DNA from: Auanema rhodensis
Taxonomy: Eukaryota > Nematoda > Chromadorea > Rhabditida > Rhabditidae
Direction: 5' to 3'
DNA: 64,000 bases
Assembly (NCBI GenBank): GCA_964057225.1
Contig: OZ059894.1
Coordinates: 15,220,476 to 15,284,475, forward strand
Shown here: piece after piece, positions 36,556-49,345 of the stretch
Position numbering within the stretch: the stretch's first letter is position 1
How the letters are laid out: each line of letters starts with the position of its first letter
Position numbers and translations under genes: made by a program
The notes under the pieces: generated by a model
What the model was told of the DNA's origin: nothing
The model's input: only the letters and a program-made list of their open reading frames with translations
Database searches by the model: none

Positions 36556-37430
36556 ATGATGAATAAGGCTTTAATAATTATTTTAATTTATTTTGCTAAT
36601 ACGGTAATTATAATTAAAATTTATTTTTTAAAATAAAAAAATATAGATGAAAAGGAAGAAAGAAATCTAAAATAAATATTTATTTAATTTAGATTTCTTG
36701 CAAATTATTAGAAAATGAACTATTGTTAGATATTTATGTAGAAGATTCAGCTTGTCGCTGTATGGTAGATTTGAGTTATAGAATAAATTTAAAAATTATT
36801 TTTAAGCTTCATCGACAGTTTCATCCTTCTTCCTATTTCCAACAACTTTATCCCCAAGCAACAAGATTGTCTCTTGGTTTCCTATAGGTAGTTCAAATTT
36901 TACAACAGAAAGATTTGGAAAAAGATATATTGTCAGTTAATATTAGAATTTTAAAATAATATTTAATAATTTATTTAATTTTGATTATTATAACATTTAT
37001 ATTATTTTAGGGTTATCATCAATTAGATAATCTTCTAGATTGTTTTGAAGATATATCTCAAATTGTAAGTCTTTTTTTCTTTTCTTTTTTTTTTGAATTT
37101 GCAATGTATCTTCATTTAGGATACAAAAGCCTGTGTACCAACAGCCGAAGTAATTTTCATTCATTTTCATAATGATCCTGTTGATACATGGAATATTGCA
37201 AGAATAATAGTTACTGTTTCATTTCGAATGGAAGAAAAAATGTAGAAATTTCTTCAATTTTTGAATTGAAAAAATTTGTTTTCAGACACAAATGGCAGTT
37301 TGTTCATCAGTTACGTCATACGTGTTCAAATTTCATAGATGAAAACGCATTTTATCAAATTGGACCTGATCCTGGTGCATTCAAGAAGTGGCATAACATG
37401 ACAGCTCCCAGACATGGAGAACGACTATAA
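36556..37430 (+). CDS. Secreted protein, unknown family
   Basis: Six exons (36556-36603, 36693-36759, 36807-36931, 37011-37064, 37120-37241, 37286-37430), about 186 residues. A hydrophobic leader MMNKALIIILIYFANTISC is followed by a compact domain with few cysteines; notable segments are FFLFPTTLSPSNKIVSWFP, FIHFHNDPVDTWNIAR and a C-terminal HTCSNF...GPDPGAFKKWHN. Exons 2-3 must use the donors at 36760 (GTATGG) and 36932 (GTCAGT). Other tempting GT sites at 36763 and 36936 lead to a stop or a frame mismatch. The composition looks like a folded extracellular domain. I do not recognise it. Confidence 0.7.
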
Positions 37431-37721
37431 TAGCTATAAGATAGTATACATATGTATATTTATGTATATAATTATTTTAAATAATTTGTTTTGTTAATTT
37501 TAATATTTTTATCTATTTAGCTGTATTAAATAAATGAAGATACAACTATTTTAAATATAATAAACATCAAGTTCATATATGAGTAATCTTATGAAACACA
37601 GATCGGTTGCTTTTTCAAAAAATTTTTATTTAATGTAAAATTTGAAATAAAACAAAAAATCTATTAAATTCTGTTGGTTTTGCCTATTTTGCATGCATGA
37701 TCTGTTATTCAGATTAATGTT

Positions 37722-40700
37722 TTAGAATCTTTTTGTTTTTTGATCATCATTTTTTGCTGTATCATCTGTATGTCTATTCAGTCCTAATAACTTTGCTTCA
37801 AGTTTTCCGGTTCCAATTTCAAAAACAGCACATCTAGATAAGTTATATGTATAGGAATAATATAAAGCTTAGAACATACAGTAAGATTGCTGAAAGTGAT
37901 GTCAAAACAAATGCTGGAATGTATGTAGTGACAATCTATAATCAATAGTTGAGAATGTTTCATAAGCTCGAATATGCTCAAACCATTTGAGTCCAGCTTG
38001 AAAGAACATATCTTTGTCCATGTAATGATCCCATCCAGAATAATATACTCATATGTAGCAGGTAGATAGAGTATGATAATCGTCCAATTGGAATGAAGAT
38101 AGGCAATGACAGGAACTTGTTAACAATTCCTAAATCTTATTAAGTTTTATAAAAATTATGTGATAATAACCTCCATAGTTATGATAACATGCATATGTAA
38201 TATATGATAAACAAACTGCCCAAAGTGGCTTACTAACAGCTGAATAGATACCACGAGGAATAATTGGAATCAAATGACCCTAAGGGTATTCAGAAAATTA
38301 TAAAATATTTTAATAGAAAAGTTATACCTGGAAGTAATGATAAAGAATATGAACTAGAACAAACATTGTTATTAAACATAATGAAAAGATTATTATATTC
38401 AAATACTGAAATACATTTTATAATTTTTATTAAAATAATGTTTTTACTTACTTTTGGAATTCTAATACGATTTGTTGTTTGCATGAAATGTCCAAGCATT
38501 ATTCCAATAAGATATGGAGGAAAACGAATCCATGGAGCATCATATACTAGTAAAGTATATTTTCTTGAATTTTAAATTATTATAAAGAAATAATGATGAA
38601 GAGAAACATACGAGAAAGGTTCTGTCATTTCAGGATCAACAGGAATTGAATTACCAGGAGCATCTGATGGTGGGAAATGATAGATAATGATAGTTACAGC
38701 TTGAGCAATAATAGAAAGTGTAAGTAATATAACTATAATAATAATTAATAAATATGTTTATTAAAATTAAAAAATGATTATAAACCATTACCTGAAAAGA
38801 TATAACCTCCTATTCTATGATATGAAAATGCTATTAGAACTATAGGTGCAAAAGCAAAAATTTGAAAATCAGTTGAAAGATACCATGATGATATATAACA
38901 CTAAATAATAATTAAAAATAATAATTAAGATAAAAGATTACTGTATCATCTAAATCTTTATAATTGCTGATGTATAAGAAATTCCTCCACCAAATTTGCT
39001 TGCAACTATCGAGAGGATAATAAGTAAACTGAAAGACACAATAGATTACATTTTTAAAAAAATATAATTTTCAATACAGCTAATACTGATTTTCGTAGAA
39101 TTTCTGGAGTTACCCATGTATGAAAAGCTAATACTATATAGTAAGCAGGTGACAATCTATAATACTGATATAAAGAAATGTTTATTTAATGATTTACCTA
39201 AGTATACGATGAACATAGTACATAATCCATCGAATAAGTGAAAAAGCATAATTTTTGTTATTTTTTGCCTTAAATAGTATTTTTTTAATAAAAATTATAA
39301 AATATTTTCTTACATATTTGAAAAATAAGAAACCGGTCAAAAACCCAGAAATATAGAAAAAGGTATCAACTGAAAAATAAGCATTTACCAACCACATCAT
39401 GTTAAAATCATGAACAATATTTTGAACAACCAATGGATTATCTATAATTTTATATGATATAAACTATTAAGTTTTCTTTTCTTTTATCTTACCACTCATC
39501 ATTAAATATATTAAAAGTACATGACCAGCTATTACCCAACCTATAGTAAATGCTCTAAAATTAAAAATAATTTCTTATATAAATAATTTGTTTAATCATA
39601 ATATGTCTTACCGTACTCCATTTAGCATTGTAATTTGTCCTGGTTTTATTCTTGTATCAAATATTTCTTTTATATTTGTATATAAAGAAAAGCATAAAGT
39701 ACATTCAACCCAATAATCTGAAAAAAAAGGTTTTGTTTAAAAATATTTTAAGAACTCAAATATACTCTTTATCACAGTTGAATGTTCTTGTTTATTTGAA
39801 GCAACAATATAATAATCAACAGTTGTACCAAATAGAGTAATAACACCAAAAATTGCTAAAATTCCTCTGCAAAAATTACGATTTCAAACGGTTTTCGTGT
39901 AGTTAAGTTCTTACAAGACTATATAGCTTCCGAAATCAAATCTTGATTCATCTTCCATACATTTAACATTACAAACCTTAGTTAATGGTACATCTGAATA
40001 AAATTATGTGAAAAGCTGTCAGAGTTTGAAGGATTTTGCTCAGGTTCACCTATATCAGTTACGGATTGTAATTCATGTTGGCATGATTTCGGTATGCAAA
40101 CATCAATACCCAACATCGGTTTTTTATAAATTTGTTCTTGAACAGTAGATGCACATCCACTGTATAGTTATAGTTATAATAATTAATTATACAAGATATA
40201 GACTAACATATTTGGAATTGATACATGTACTCGACAATATTTTCCTTCCAATGGCCGCCTTCTTTTCTCAATAACTTGAGAAATATCTTGACATTCCTGT
40301 AATAATCCTGTCCAGATTAACTTTCCATCCATGATTCCAGATGGTATTTTAGTTGAAGCATCCAATACTTAATAATTATATGAAATATATATTCACATAT
40401 TTTATATAAAATACATTTTACTATAGTTAAATTTGATTTTAACTCTCGTGTATGTCCGCTTTTCATGACGCTCATCAATTGCTCTTCCAAATAATCAATA
40501 TCATCACGACATTCTTCACTAAAGCCTTTCTTTTCAAGTTTATTAAGAACATCTAAAAAAGAAAAAAATAAACATAAAAACAAAAAAAAACAGTAAAGGA
40601 GGAAATATGTCACCTTGAAAACTGAATTTTTCAATCTTTTTGGAAATAAGCCATAGAAGCATTGATGCAGCAGATTTTTCGGATTTTGCAACACATAGTA

Positions 40701-40755
40701 TAGCCAAATGAAAGCATAAAATAAAAAAAGTAATGAGAGTACGTATAGAGGCCAT
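37722..40755 (-). CDS. NRF-6/NDG-4-type membrane acyltransferase-3 protein
   Basis: Twenty exons from 40755-40614 to 37833-37722, about 701 residues, every junction in phase. A signal peptide (MASIRTLITFFILCFHLAILC) leads into the secreted NRF domain (about 45-205) with its conserved cysteines and landmarks IPSGIMDGKLIWTG, YCRVHV and CIPKSC. The acyltransferase-3 membrane domain follows (about 210-660, around ten helices): CFSLYTN, LNGVRAF.IGWVIAGH, VDTFFYISGFLTG, IRWIMYYVHRILRLSPAYY, PWIRFPPYLIGIMLG and GRLSYSIYLLHM. The AC3-typical His of the GWVIAGH motif is present. C. elegans relatives (nrf-6, ndg-4) act in lipid or drug transport across epithelia and in fluoxetine sensitivity. A short charged tail ends the protein. 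It looks complete and intact. Confidence 0.93.
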
Positions 40756-41081
40756 TTTGACTGAAGAATATGACAAAGTAATTCAACAAGCTTATCATAT
40801 CAATAACTATTTTTAATAAATAACAATCACACACTTATCATTGTTAAAGTAAAAATATTTCATATTACATTAATCATTGTTTATTTATAATAATAACATT
40901 AAAGAATTGACCTTTTTTTATTGTTTAAAATATTTTAAACCTTACTTCAAATCTGAGTAATTGCTTACAACTATAGTACGTATTTGTTTTCCTTGATTAT
41001 GTATTCATCTCTTTTAATATTTGAAAAGAGAGGAAGAGAAAGGACTAGGAAGGAAGTAAGAAAGAGAAAGAGTGTGTGTGT

Positions 41082-41132
<51 letters not shown>

Positions 41133-41945
41133 CTTGCAATATACATAATATAAGTTAATTGAATAGCATAGAAAAATTCTTTAAATCAGTTATATGAAAT
41201 GTATGTAATATTTGAAACTCATACACATATACAGATGTATATATGTATATTCATGCATTATAATTGAATTAATCAATATCTATATCGACATACTAAGCAA
41301 CTCTTCTTTTAATTTCAATTTAAAAAAAGAAAAAACCTTTTACCTAAAGCCTATTTAAGCGTATTCAAAGTCAATTATATTTATATATACATATATACAT
41401 ATGTCATATATTATTATAAATAATTTATTATAATATTTTAAATATTTCTGTACATTCATTCAATATATAGATTAAACATTAATCTTTACTCTTAATTCAG
41501 TATAATAGGTTTTAGTAAGTTGTTCTATTTTCAAGCTTATCATTGAATTATTTCAGCATTTGCTATGGCTTCGTCTTCACTAATCCATTTCTTATTTGGT
41601 ATTAGCCTGTGTATCGACTGATGTTCTACTTTATACATATTCTCCTTCAAATATCCTCATATACAGACAATATGTATGTGAATACACATTTAGAAGTAAG
41701 CCTGAAAATCTGGCAACATTAGCTCTTTTCCTTTTATTTTTCAAATTTTTTTTGCTTAAATCTCTTCTTATTTTATTTTAGCATCGTTATCTTTCTCTTT
41801 TCTGATAGTTTGTGTATGATGTCAATAGCTTTATCCACATCTCGTACTGATTTCATTTCCTTTTTTAGGATTTGTGACTCGAACTTGAAACAATTGTCTA
41901 AAACTCGCTACATGTTCGCTTGTTGACAGCTTATCGAAGCTGTTC
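40756..41945. other. Divergent intergenic region with a GA microsatellite
   Basis: About 1.2 kb between divergently transcribed genes, AT-rich, with (GT)n/(GA)n at 41071-41125 and several palindromic ATATGTATAT runs. No gene seen; it probably holds promoters for both neighbours. Confidence 0.6.
41086..41125. repeat. (GA)n microsatellite
   Basis: About 20 uninterrupted GA units in the divergent promoter region upstream of the NRF-type and Cys-rich genes. Confidence 0.9.
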
Positions 41946-44256
41946 ATGTTTCTCTTTTTGAAGTTTTTTATTTTATTGAACTATATATGGTTATTACAAG
42001 CTCTTGAATGTTTTCAATGTACCGGTGATTATGAGGGTATTCGGTAGGTTTTTGTATGAGACAGAATGTTATTTGTTATTCATATTATTTAGATGTACTG
42101 ATCCATGTAAAGGTGATATGTGTGTTATATGGAAATGGAAAACAAAATCAGAACTATTATTAAAACAAGTTAGTAATAAAAAATATTTTAATATAATATT
42201 AACTATATGTTATAATTTAGGGTTGTTTAAAAGGTGTAGATAAACGATATACAGCTAAACCTGGATGTAGAACCAATACATTGGGAGCAACGCTTTGTGT
42301 TTGCGAGTAAGAATATATTTTTTTGTATTAAGAAAGAAATAGAAGAAAATTATAAAATGATTGAAAAAGAAGAAAATTAGAAAAATAAGATAAAAGATGG
42401 TTAGTTTATAATCACGTCATGATTATACTATTATTCACGTGAGATACGTGGCTTATTCTATTTTTAAATATTATAAAAGTGAACGGTTGTTCTTTCACCT
42501 AATAATTATTTTATTTAAAATATCTATATACTATTATTATTATTTATTTCAGTGATGGTGACTTATGTAACCGGGTAGAAAGAACTGAAAACACAATTCG
42601 AAGTTTACCAACTATATCAATTCCAAATGTTGAATGTAGTAATCGTATAGTAAGATATTACTATATTTATTTTTTAAAAATAAAAAAAAATATTCCAGAC
42701 AGGAACTGATATATATGGATCAAAAAGAATTCAATCATGTAATTCAAATTATTGTCATATGCTAAGAACAGAGGTAATATATTATATTCAATCTAAACAA
42801 TATTAAATATAAATGTATCTATTTTATTTTATTTGTTATATATTTATTTATTTAAAAAGATAAATACAAATTTATTTTTATTTCACAGATATTCTACGAG
42901 TCATCTGCTCCGGATGTCATCAACGTCTACAACTGTGCCGATCTTGCTGAATTCGATTTTGATGTGCGTCTGATGAACAGCATCAACTTTCCCGGACTCT
43001 ATCCTAATGGATGCTACAAAGTCCAGACACGTCTGAAAGAAACAACAACAGATTGTACTTGCTCAAAGGTGATTAATTAATGAAAATAAACATGTTGGAT
43101 GAATTTTTCGTCCCTGAAATCAGGCATAGATGGGTACATTTTGTTTTGAAAAGGAATGTGTTATCAGCAATAAGAGTTCAGAAATAACAGAAGATTATAA
43201 GAGCGATTTACAGAATAATTGCAACAGTGGAATGCCTGTTATTCAATCAGGGCCTGTACGATGCTATGTTGGTCAAAACTTCTTCAATGATAGCATGGTC
43301 AGAAAAAGCTTTTGTATTATTATAAATTTAAGCTTATAACATAAGTTGTTTCAGATTGAAATGAATAGTTTCTGTGACGGAGACTATTGTTTTATTCAAA
43401 AAATTGATGGAAAATACATGAAAGGATGTCTATCTGTAAATGAACGAAATACTTGGAGTCATATTCGTGTAAGATTACTTTAGAATTTGTTCAAAATTCC
43501 ATATGATGAGATGTGTAGGCAAAGCACATGTGATAATCACATTATTAGCGTTTACGTCATACGAACATGCTGTAGCTGAAAATGAATAGAAAAAGATAAA
43601 ACTCATCATATTCAGGAATTTGAGATGATTATGGAATTAGTAAAGTTTTAATTATAATCTCTTGACTATTGACCTCCATCTCTGATAAAATTGAATAAAG
43701 ATAACTGATCTGATGAGCTATCTTTCGGTTGTGATTCCTCTATTCTATTTTTAAACAAAATTAATGATATCATAGGTATTCTCAACTAATTGATTAGAAA
43801 CTTTTTTTTTCAAACTAAAGTTATATGGATAAATCATATACATATGTACATTTATACATTCATATACATATACATACATATCTTTACAATATTAGATGAT
43901 GAGCAAGACTACTTGAAAATTTATTTTTTCGTTCAATTTTCATGATTAGCAATAGATTAGAGCATCCTTGAGTCATTGTAAAACAATAAAACTATAATGG
44001 AAAAGCCTGCTTTTGCCACAAAAATATGATATTCGCCTATCAGAAATATCAAATTTTCCAGATTGGTCATCGACACATTGTTGGAGTCGACCAGTGGCTC
44101 TGTCAGTCACATCTGTGCAATTCTGATATTTTGCGATGGAACCGTTCTATAACACCATATATTGCATCACATCTTCCCAGCCGGTTCATGAACATCAGTT
44201 CCAAATCGTCAATTCACATATTTTATATTTTAATTTTAATTAATTATATAATATAA
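41946..44256 (+). CDS. Multi-repeat Cys-rich secreted/GPI-type protein (ET-module/Ly6-like)
   Basis: Nine exons (41946-42043, 42093-42168, 42221-42306, 42553-42649, 42699-42773, 42889-43068, 43130-43297, 43355-43468, 44062-44256), about 362 residues. A signal peptide (MFLFLKFFILLNYIWLLQA) is followed by Cys-rich units: CFQCTGDYEG..CTDPCKGDMC ... LCVC.DGDLCN, then CNSNYCH, CADLAEF ... CTCSK, CYVG..FCDGDYC and finally WLCQSHLCNSD. The hydrophobic end (IFYILILINYII) fits a GPI signal. The repeating C-x-GD-x-C and DGDLCN spacing resembles the nematode ET module, itself akin to three-finger folds; this is inferred by eye. The acceptor at 43129 is preceded by another AG at 43123 that would give a stop. 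Role unknown. Confidence 0.8.
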
Positions 44257-44669
44257 TATAATTAATTAAAATAAAAAATTGTGAATATTGTACAGTTAAA
44301 TATATGTATAAGTTATTCTTTTATCTTATTTTTTGTCTAATATAATCTCTTGTAATGTACGAACCGGACCACAAGGATTTTATCATTTTAATATTTTGTC
44401 TTAGAAACATTTTTTTTTCCATGAAAGTAAAATATTTTCTTGTATCTATATATATTTTTATACTATGTGTATATTTTTTTATACAAAAAAAAAATAATTT
44501 TATTAATACAATATTTATGTGAAAAAATATTTTTCAATATTCATAGAATATACAATTTGAATACAATCTGTATTATGACTCAAGAATAGAGGTTAAAGTT
44601 CTGGAAATTATTTCAATTTTTCAATTTGAAAAAAACAATTTTTGTCATTATTAAACTAAATTAGTTAAT

Positions 44670-45441
44670 TTAACCTAGAGTACCAGTAGTTTGTAGAATT
44701 ATAATCGTCATAACTAAGGTAATTGCAATTGTTCCAAAAGCCCAGGCACAAATTTTATGTTTATTCCTTTTAGCGATATCAACTAATGAGCATTTCGATC
44801 GTCTCTTCACATAAGCTGCAAGAAAATATTTTGAGCGAAAACTTTTCATTTAAACATATAAAATATTGATTTTCAAATGTTTTTCTTTTCTAACTCACTC
44901 TTTAATTTGCTTTGCTTTGTTTTTTTTGTTAAAAGAGTCATGAAAACTAACGATAAGTGATTGGACGTTCATGATAGACATACATGCCAGGTGGTTCATA
45001 GAATACTTCTGAAGTAGATATTCCTCGAATTCTGAAACGAAGAACGTGTTCTACATGAAGTTTTGTATTCTGAATAATGTACCTAACGTTTGTTAATTCA
45101 TATGCTGATAAGGTTTGTGGATAAGCATTTCTAATTGCTGGGTTTTGACGCTCAAACTGGTAAATAGTTCTTGGCTGGGCTTCAGAAGGCAGACTCGCAA
45201 CACATACTGAGATAGATTTTTGCCGTTTATGCTTAAATTAATTCCAAATAAAAACAAATTGTGGAATACGAAATAAGCTTACAGATACAGGTATAGGAGT
45301 ATCAACTACTTCTACATCTTCTTCTGTAGGTGATTTATCAAAATAATGATGAATAAGTGATGTGGACCTTTTCTGATAATGTGTTCGAAAACGAGGATCC
45401 AAAGAAGTACTTTTCTTCTCAATTTCTGATTTAGCAGTCAT
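44670..45441 (-). CDS. Small tail-anchored membrane protein (unknown)
   Basis: Four exons (45441-45283, 45231-45083, 45031-44952, 44815-44670), about 177 residues. The N-terminal 145 residues are polar and basic with Ser/Thr stretches (KKSTSLDPRF, KRSTSLIHHYF), an acidic TEEDVEVVD and a tyrosine-rich part (YEPPGMYVYHERP). A basic cluster (YVKRRSK) precedes a single hydrophobic helix of about 22 residues ending six residues before the C-terminus. There is no signal peptide, so I infer a cytoplasmic N-terminus with a C-terminal anchor. It is convergent with the Cys-rich gene (413-nt gap). Family not recognised. Confidence 0.7.
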
Positions 45442-46161
45442 TCTAGAATTTTATATAATTAGTATATTTTTCAAAATTAAATTATTGATTGTAATAAAAA
45501 AAAAGAAGAACAAGAAGAAGATATAAAATAACGATAGTAATAGAATTTAAAAATAAAATATTTAAATTTATTAAAAAGATATAAGTTTAAATGAATATCT
45601 TTTCTATTTAATATTATATTATCTTTATTATAAATTTTAAAATTAATTAATATTAACTATATGTATATACATACATATAGTTAATAAAATTTAAAATAAA
45701 TGAAAATTTTGTATCGTCTGTTTGCTACTTGTCACTTTTAAATGTATGAGTTATGTGTTCGTAAGAATATACTGATAAATAACCTTACCTTCTATATTTC
45801 ATCATATTTCTCTATATAGTAAATAGATGAAATACGATTTCTATTTCCATGTTAATATCATATCAATTTTCTTTATTTATTCAAAAAATATTTTTAAAAT
45901 AAAATAAAATATCGAAATAGAATCATATATGATTCTAATTTCTCATTCAATATTTGAGATCCAACAGTATATTCTAAAACAAATTTCCCATATCTCCAAG
46001 CGATTGCATCTGGTCTCTGGAAAACGTGATGAAAGCCGGGTGCAACATGATTGTTTTCTTCTTGTTGTTACTTCTTCTTCTTAAGTCTTCTTTGCTTCTT
46101 TTTTGCTCACTTCTTCGACATTTCACTAAAGCATCTGAAAATTAACTCAAAAAATTGAAAA
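45442..46161. other. Intergenic region
   Basis: AT-rich sequence with a perfect inverted ATATGTATATACATACATAT repeat near 45659-45680 and a CTT-rich tract at 46050-46090. No gene can be supported. Confidence 0.5.
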
Positions 46162-46581
46162 ATGTTAGGAAAGCCCATGATGAAGATGGAGAAAAAAAAT
46201 CAGCCGCATTCACCATCGACGATAATTTAACTAATTATCAGCTTATCATCAGTAAACGATAACGGTTTTTCGAATGACGATAGATCGATAAAGTCCAAAA
46301 ACTATAGTATTTCGAATAACGATGAATATAAGAAAAAAAATGTTCAAATTGAAGAAGTCAAAGATTTAAAAAATTACAGCATAGGTTGCTCCAGTAGCCG
46401 ATTTGATAGGTTTGATCCTTTGCCCTTCTTATCAGACTGCCAAATTCGGGAACAAAAAGATTCTGAATCATAAAATAGGGCTATTGAAGTCTATTTGAAT
46501 AAGATAACACAAAAGAAACACGCAGCTGACATTTTTGGAAATCTTTTTCCAAATTTGAGAAAAAACTTTAAACTAGAATAA
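46162..46581 (+). pseudogene. Probable pseudogene: 140-codon frame with two in-frame TAA stops
   Basis: Starting at an ATG, one reading frame stays protein-like to a final TAA at 46579-46581, broken only by TAA at 46228-46230 and 46471-46473. The middle block is polar and ordered (DDRSIKSKNYSISNNDEYKK, then SSSRFDRFDPLPFLSD) and the last block reads like a helical C-terminus (NRAIEVYLNKITQKKHAADI...LRKNFKLE). In such AT-rich DNA chance frames are normally hit by a stop every dozen codons or so. No intron with usable splice sites removes either stop. I do not recognise the ancestor. It could instead be two small real exons of a gene I failed to assemble. Confidence 0.4.
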
Positions 46582-47346
46582 ATTTTTTTTTTTTATAAAA
46601 TGAGAAATAAGTCAATTTTTGAGTTTTCTTATAGTTTTAAATGAAAATTAAATGCTTTGATAGCATATCTAGAAGAATATCTGAAATGAAAAATTTTTAA
46701 GAGAAAGGAAAGAAATGAGAAAAAAATAATTTTCATATGAAATGTTTAGATGAAAGTACAGATTATTGCTTTAACCGACTCATATAAGATCTATAAAAAA
46801 TTGTCTGAGCAATTAAAATCGGAAATCGTAACCTACTATTATCTGTCTTTTCAATAAGAACGATAAGAAGTCAGTTCAAGGAAAATATTCTATCATGAGA
46901 TCTCCCTTTAATCATCATATGATAGTATTTTTTTCATAATTTCTGTATATTTTATAAAAAAAAAATTCATTTTTTCTTAAAAATTCAGAATAAATTATTT
47001 AACTTTCTTGGAAAATATGATTTTTTTTTTCTGATGAATGTTTTAAAAATAAAAAAAAGCATACATCAGAATATTGAAATCTACTACTCAGCCCATAGTT
47101 ACAAGGTGGAGAAATACATTTATTGTTTGAATTAAACAAAGTTTGTATGTTATTGATCATAAGAAATTAAAAAGAAAACAATATTTGTATTAAAATTACT
47201 TAACAACTATTTTAATGATTTTCTTGCAGAAAAATATTAAAAATAATAGTATTTTGCAAATTATTCAATGAAAAACAATATAAAGCTCATAATGATTTAT
47301 GAAATCAAACTTAAATAGAACGAGAATATAAAATTTAATAATGTTT

Positions 47347-48632
47347 CTATGCTGTTGTAAATGATTTACTTTTTCTTGATACCATAGTGACATTTCGAAC
47401 TCTTTGTTGAGGAAACCATTTGCTTCTAATACTTTTACGATGAATTATGCAGAAAATAATTCTAAAATTAAAATAATTAAGTATTTATATATAAATAATA
47501 TTAATTTTACCCTTCAATAAAGTCACGATTTTCAAAACAAAATGAAAATAAAATAAAATTTAATATAAGACTATTTGGATGTGGCATATGTCTAAAATAG
47601 ACTAATGCTATGAACAATGAAGTTGAAATTTGTATTGCTGAATGTAGAAACATAACAGAATTTCTCATTAATCGTTTACGAAATGAATCAGCTTCTGTAC
47701 TACTGTAGTACTGAAAAAAAGAAAGAAATATTTAAATAAATTCTCAGAAACTTAAAGAATAAGTTTTTAAATAAACTTAAACTTACAAAATGTCTTGCTA
47801 AAAAGAATAATGTTAAAACATTTAAAACCATAGCATTTATCATTAAAGGCACCATAACACGTTTAAGTCCACTTTCAAAATATCTACATGGAGATGTATA
47901 ATTTCCATAAAAAACATATAATTCATCTCTATCAATATTTAAGGCACAATCTATATCTGATGTTAATTATATTAATTATAATAAATAATAAATAAAATAT
48001 ACCTCTATCAACAGCACTATATACTTTAATTGGAAATATAATTAAGAAAAGTATAACAGGTAATAACTGAAACAAAAAAAACATCAAAATCGTTATTAAA
48101 ATTTCATAAATGTACATGTGTTGATATAGGATTAAATATAAGTTTATAATATTTCCAGAATGCTATTGCTATGAGACGATTTATAGCTAATAAATTATCC
48201 ATTAAAGTTATATAGTTAGTAGCTGATGATGATAAATAAAATATTTTTCTTGTATAGTTAGTTCCGCTAAAAAGAATTGTTTTTCAAAAATATTGTTTCT
48301 TTTACTATTTCATCTATATATACATATGTATCTGTACATATACTATATATATGTATATGAATATATTATAAATCTTACATAATCATTGTTTCATAAAAAC
48401 CAACAAGTGACATAGTTATATGAAAAATATATATGGTTGATCTACATACACAAAAAAAATTAAATTGGTTTCGAAACGAAAAATCATATTTATATTGAAA
48501 TATAATTATAGCGTGTAGTAATACAGTAAGTGAAGCTATCTGAATATTTTAAATATTTTAAATATTTTAATAAAATAATTAAAAACTTACCACAGCTATA
48601 TATATAAGAATTATTACATTATCAAAGTTCAT
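47347..48632 (-). CDS. Nematode chemoreceptor-like 7TM protein (A)
   Basis: Seven exons (48632-48591, 48539-48379, 48266-48116, 48066-48003, 47956-47787, 47710-47511, 47461-47347), about 300 residues, the usual size of nematode serpentine receptors. Six to seven hydrophobic segments are visible. After the third comes MDNLLAINRLIAIAFWKYY, the nematode counterpart of the DRY region seen in Srx/Srw-type receptors. An extracellular loop carries Cys residues (DIDCALN, TSPCRYF), and the last helix ends FENRDFIEGIIFCIIHRK before a basic tail. It resembles receptor B at 53-54.7 kb in architecture. It is probably a chemosensory or peptide receptor; the exact family is not certain. Confidence 0.8.
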
Positions 48633-49345
48633 TGATTTTATAGAATTTTTTGTTTAGAATAAGAAGATTGTTGAACTTATATTTACTGTAAAATTTAAAA
48701 TTTTTAGTAAAAAAAACGAAAATATTACAACAAGTTCATTACAGAGAGAAAATGAATATAGAAGGACAATAAGGCTTAATATTTCAAGTAAGAAAGATCA
48801 TTGGAACTTCGTGGATTGAGAAACAATATTTTTAGAAAACAGCTTCAAGCTCACATAAGTAAGTAATACAATAAATTATATTAGAAGAGATTTTAGATTA
48901 TTGAACAATAAAAAAAATGGAAAAAAATGAAGGAAGAATGTAAATTTCTTATTTTACTTTTGTAAGTGAATATAAAATGTCTAAACAAGAACATGAGACA
49001 ATTCACCAGTGAGCACCACCTTCTTTTTCAGAAATTTCAGTTTTTTTCTGATTTTATAAATGATCACACAAATAATTTATTTACTTCAACTAAAGTGTTG
49101 GTTTTGAAACTGAATAGATGATCATTAGTTAAAATAGTATTTGATTTATATATATATATATAGTTAAATATAAAAATAGGTAGATAGATATATTCGATAT
49201 AGATTACTCAAAACTAAAGTTTATTTGGTTTTGAAATATAATTTAAAAGTACATGAAATATGTATTTGAAAGTCTTATCAAATTAATTAACTACACCCGT
49301 TTATGTATAAAGAAAAACAAAAAAAAACAAAGAAAATGGATTTGG
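48633..49345. other. Intergenic gap
   Basis: About 700 nt, AT-rich, with (TA)n near 49147-49160. No gene seen. Contains the promoter side of receptor A and the 3' side of the MBL-fold gene. Confidence 0.6.

Noticed and set aside
46047-46145. 32-codon ORF that looks like a signal peptide (poly-Leu)
   Set aside because: Encoded by a CTT microsatellite and not joinable to the frame at 46162.
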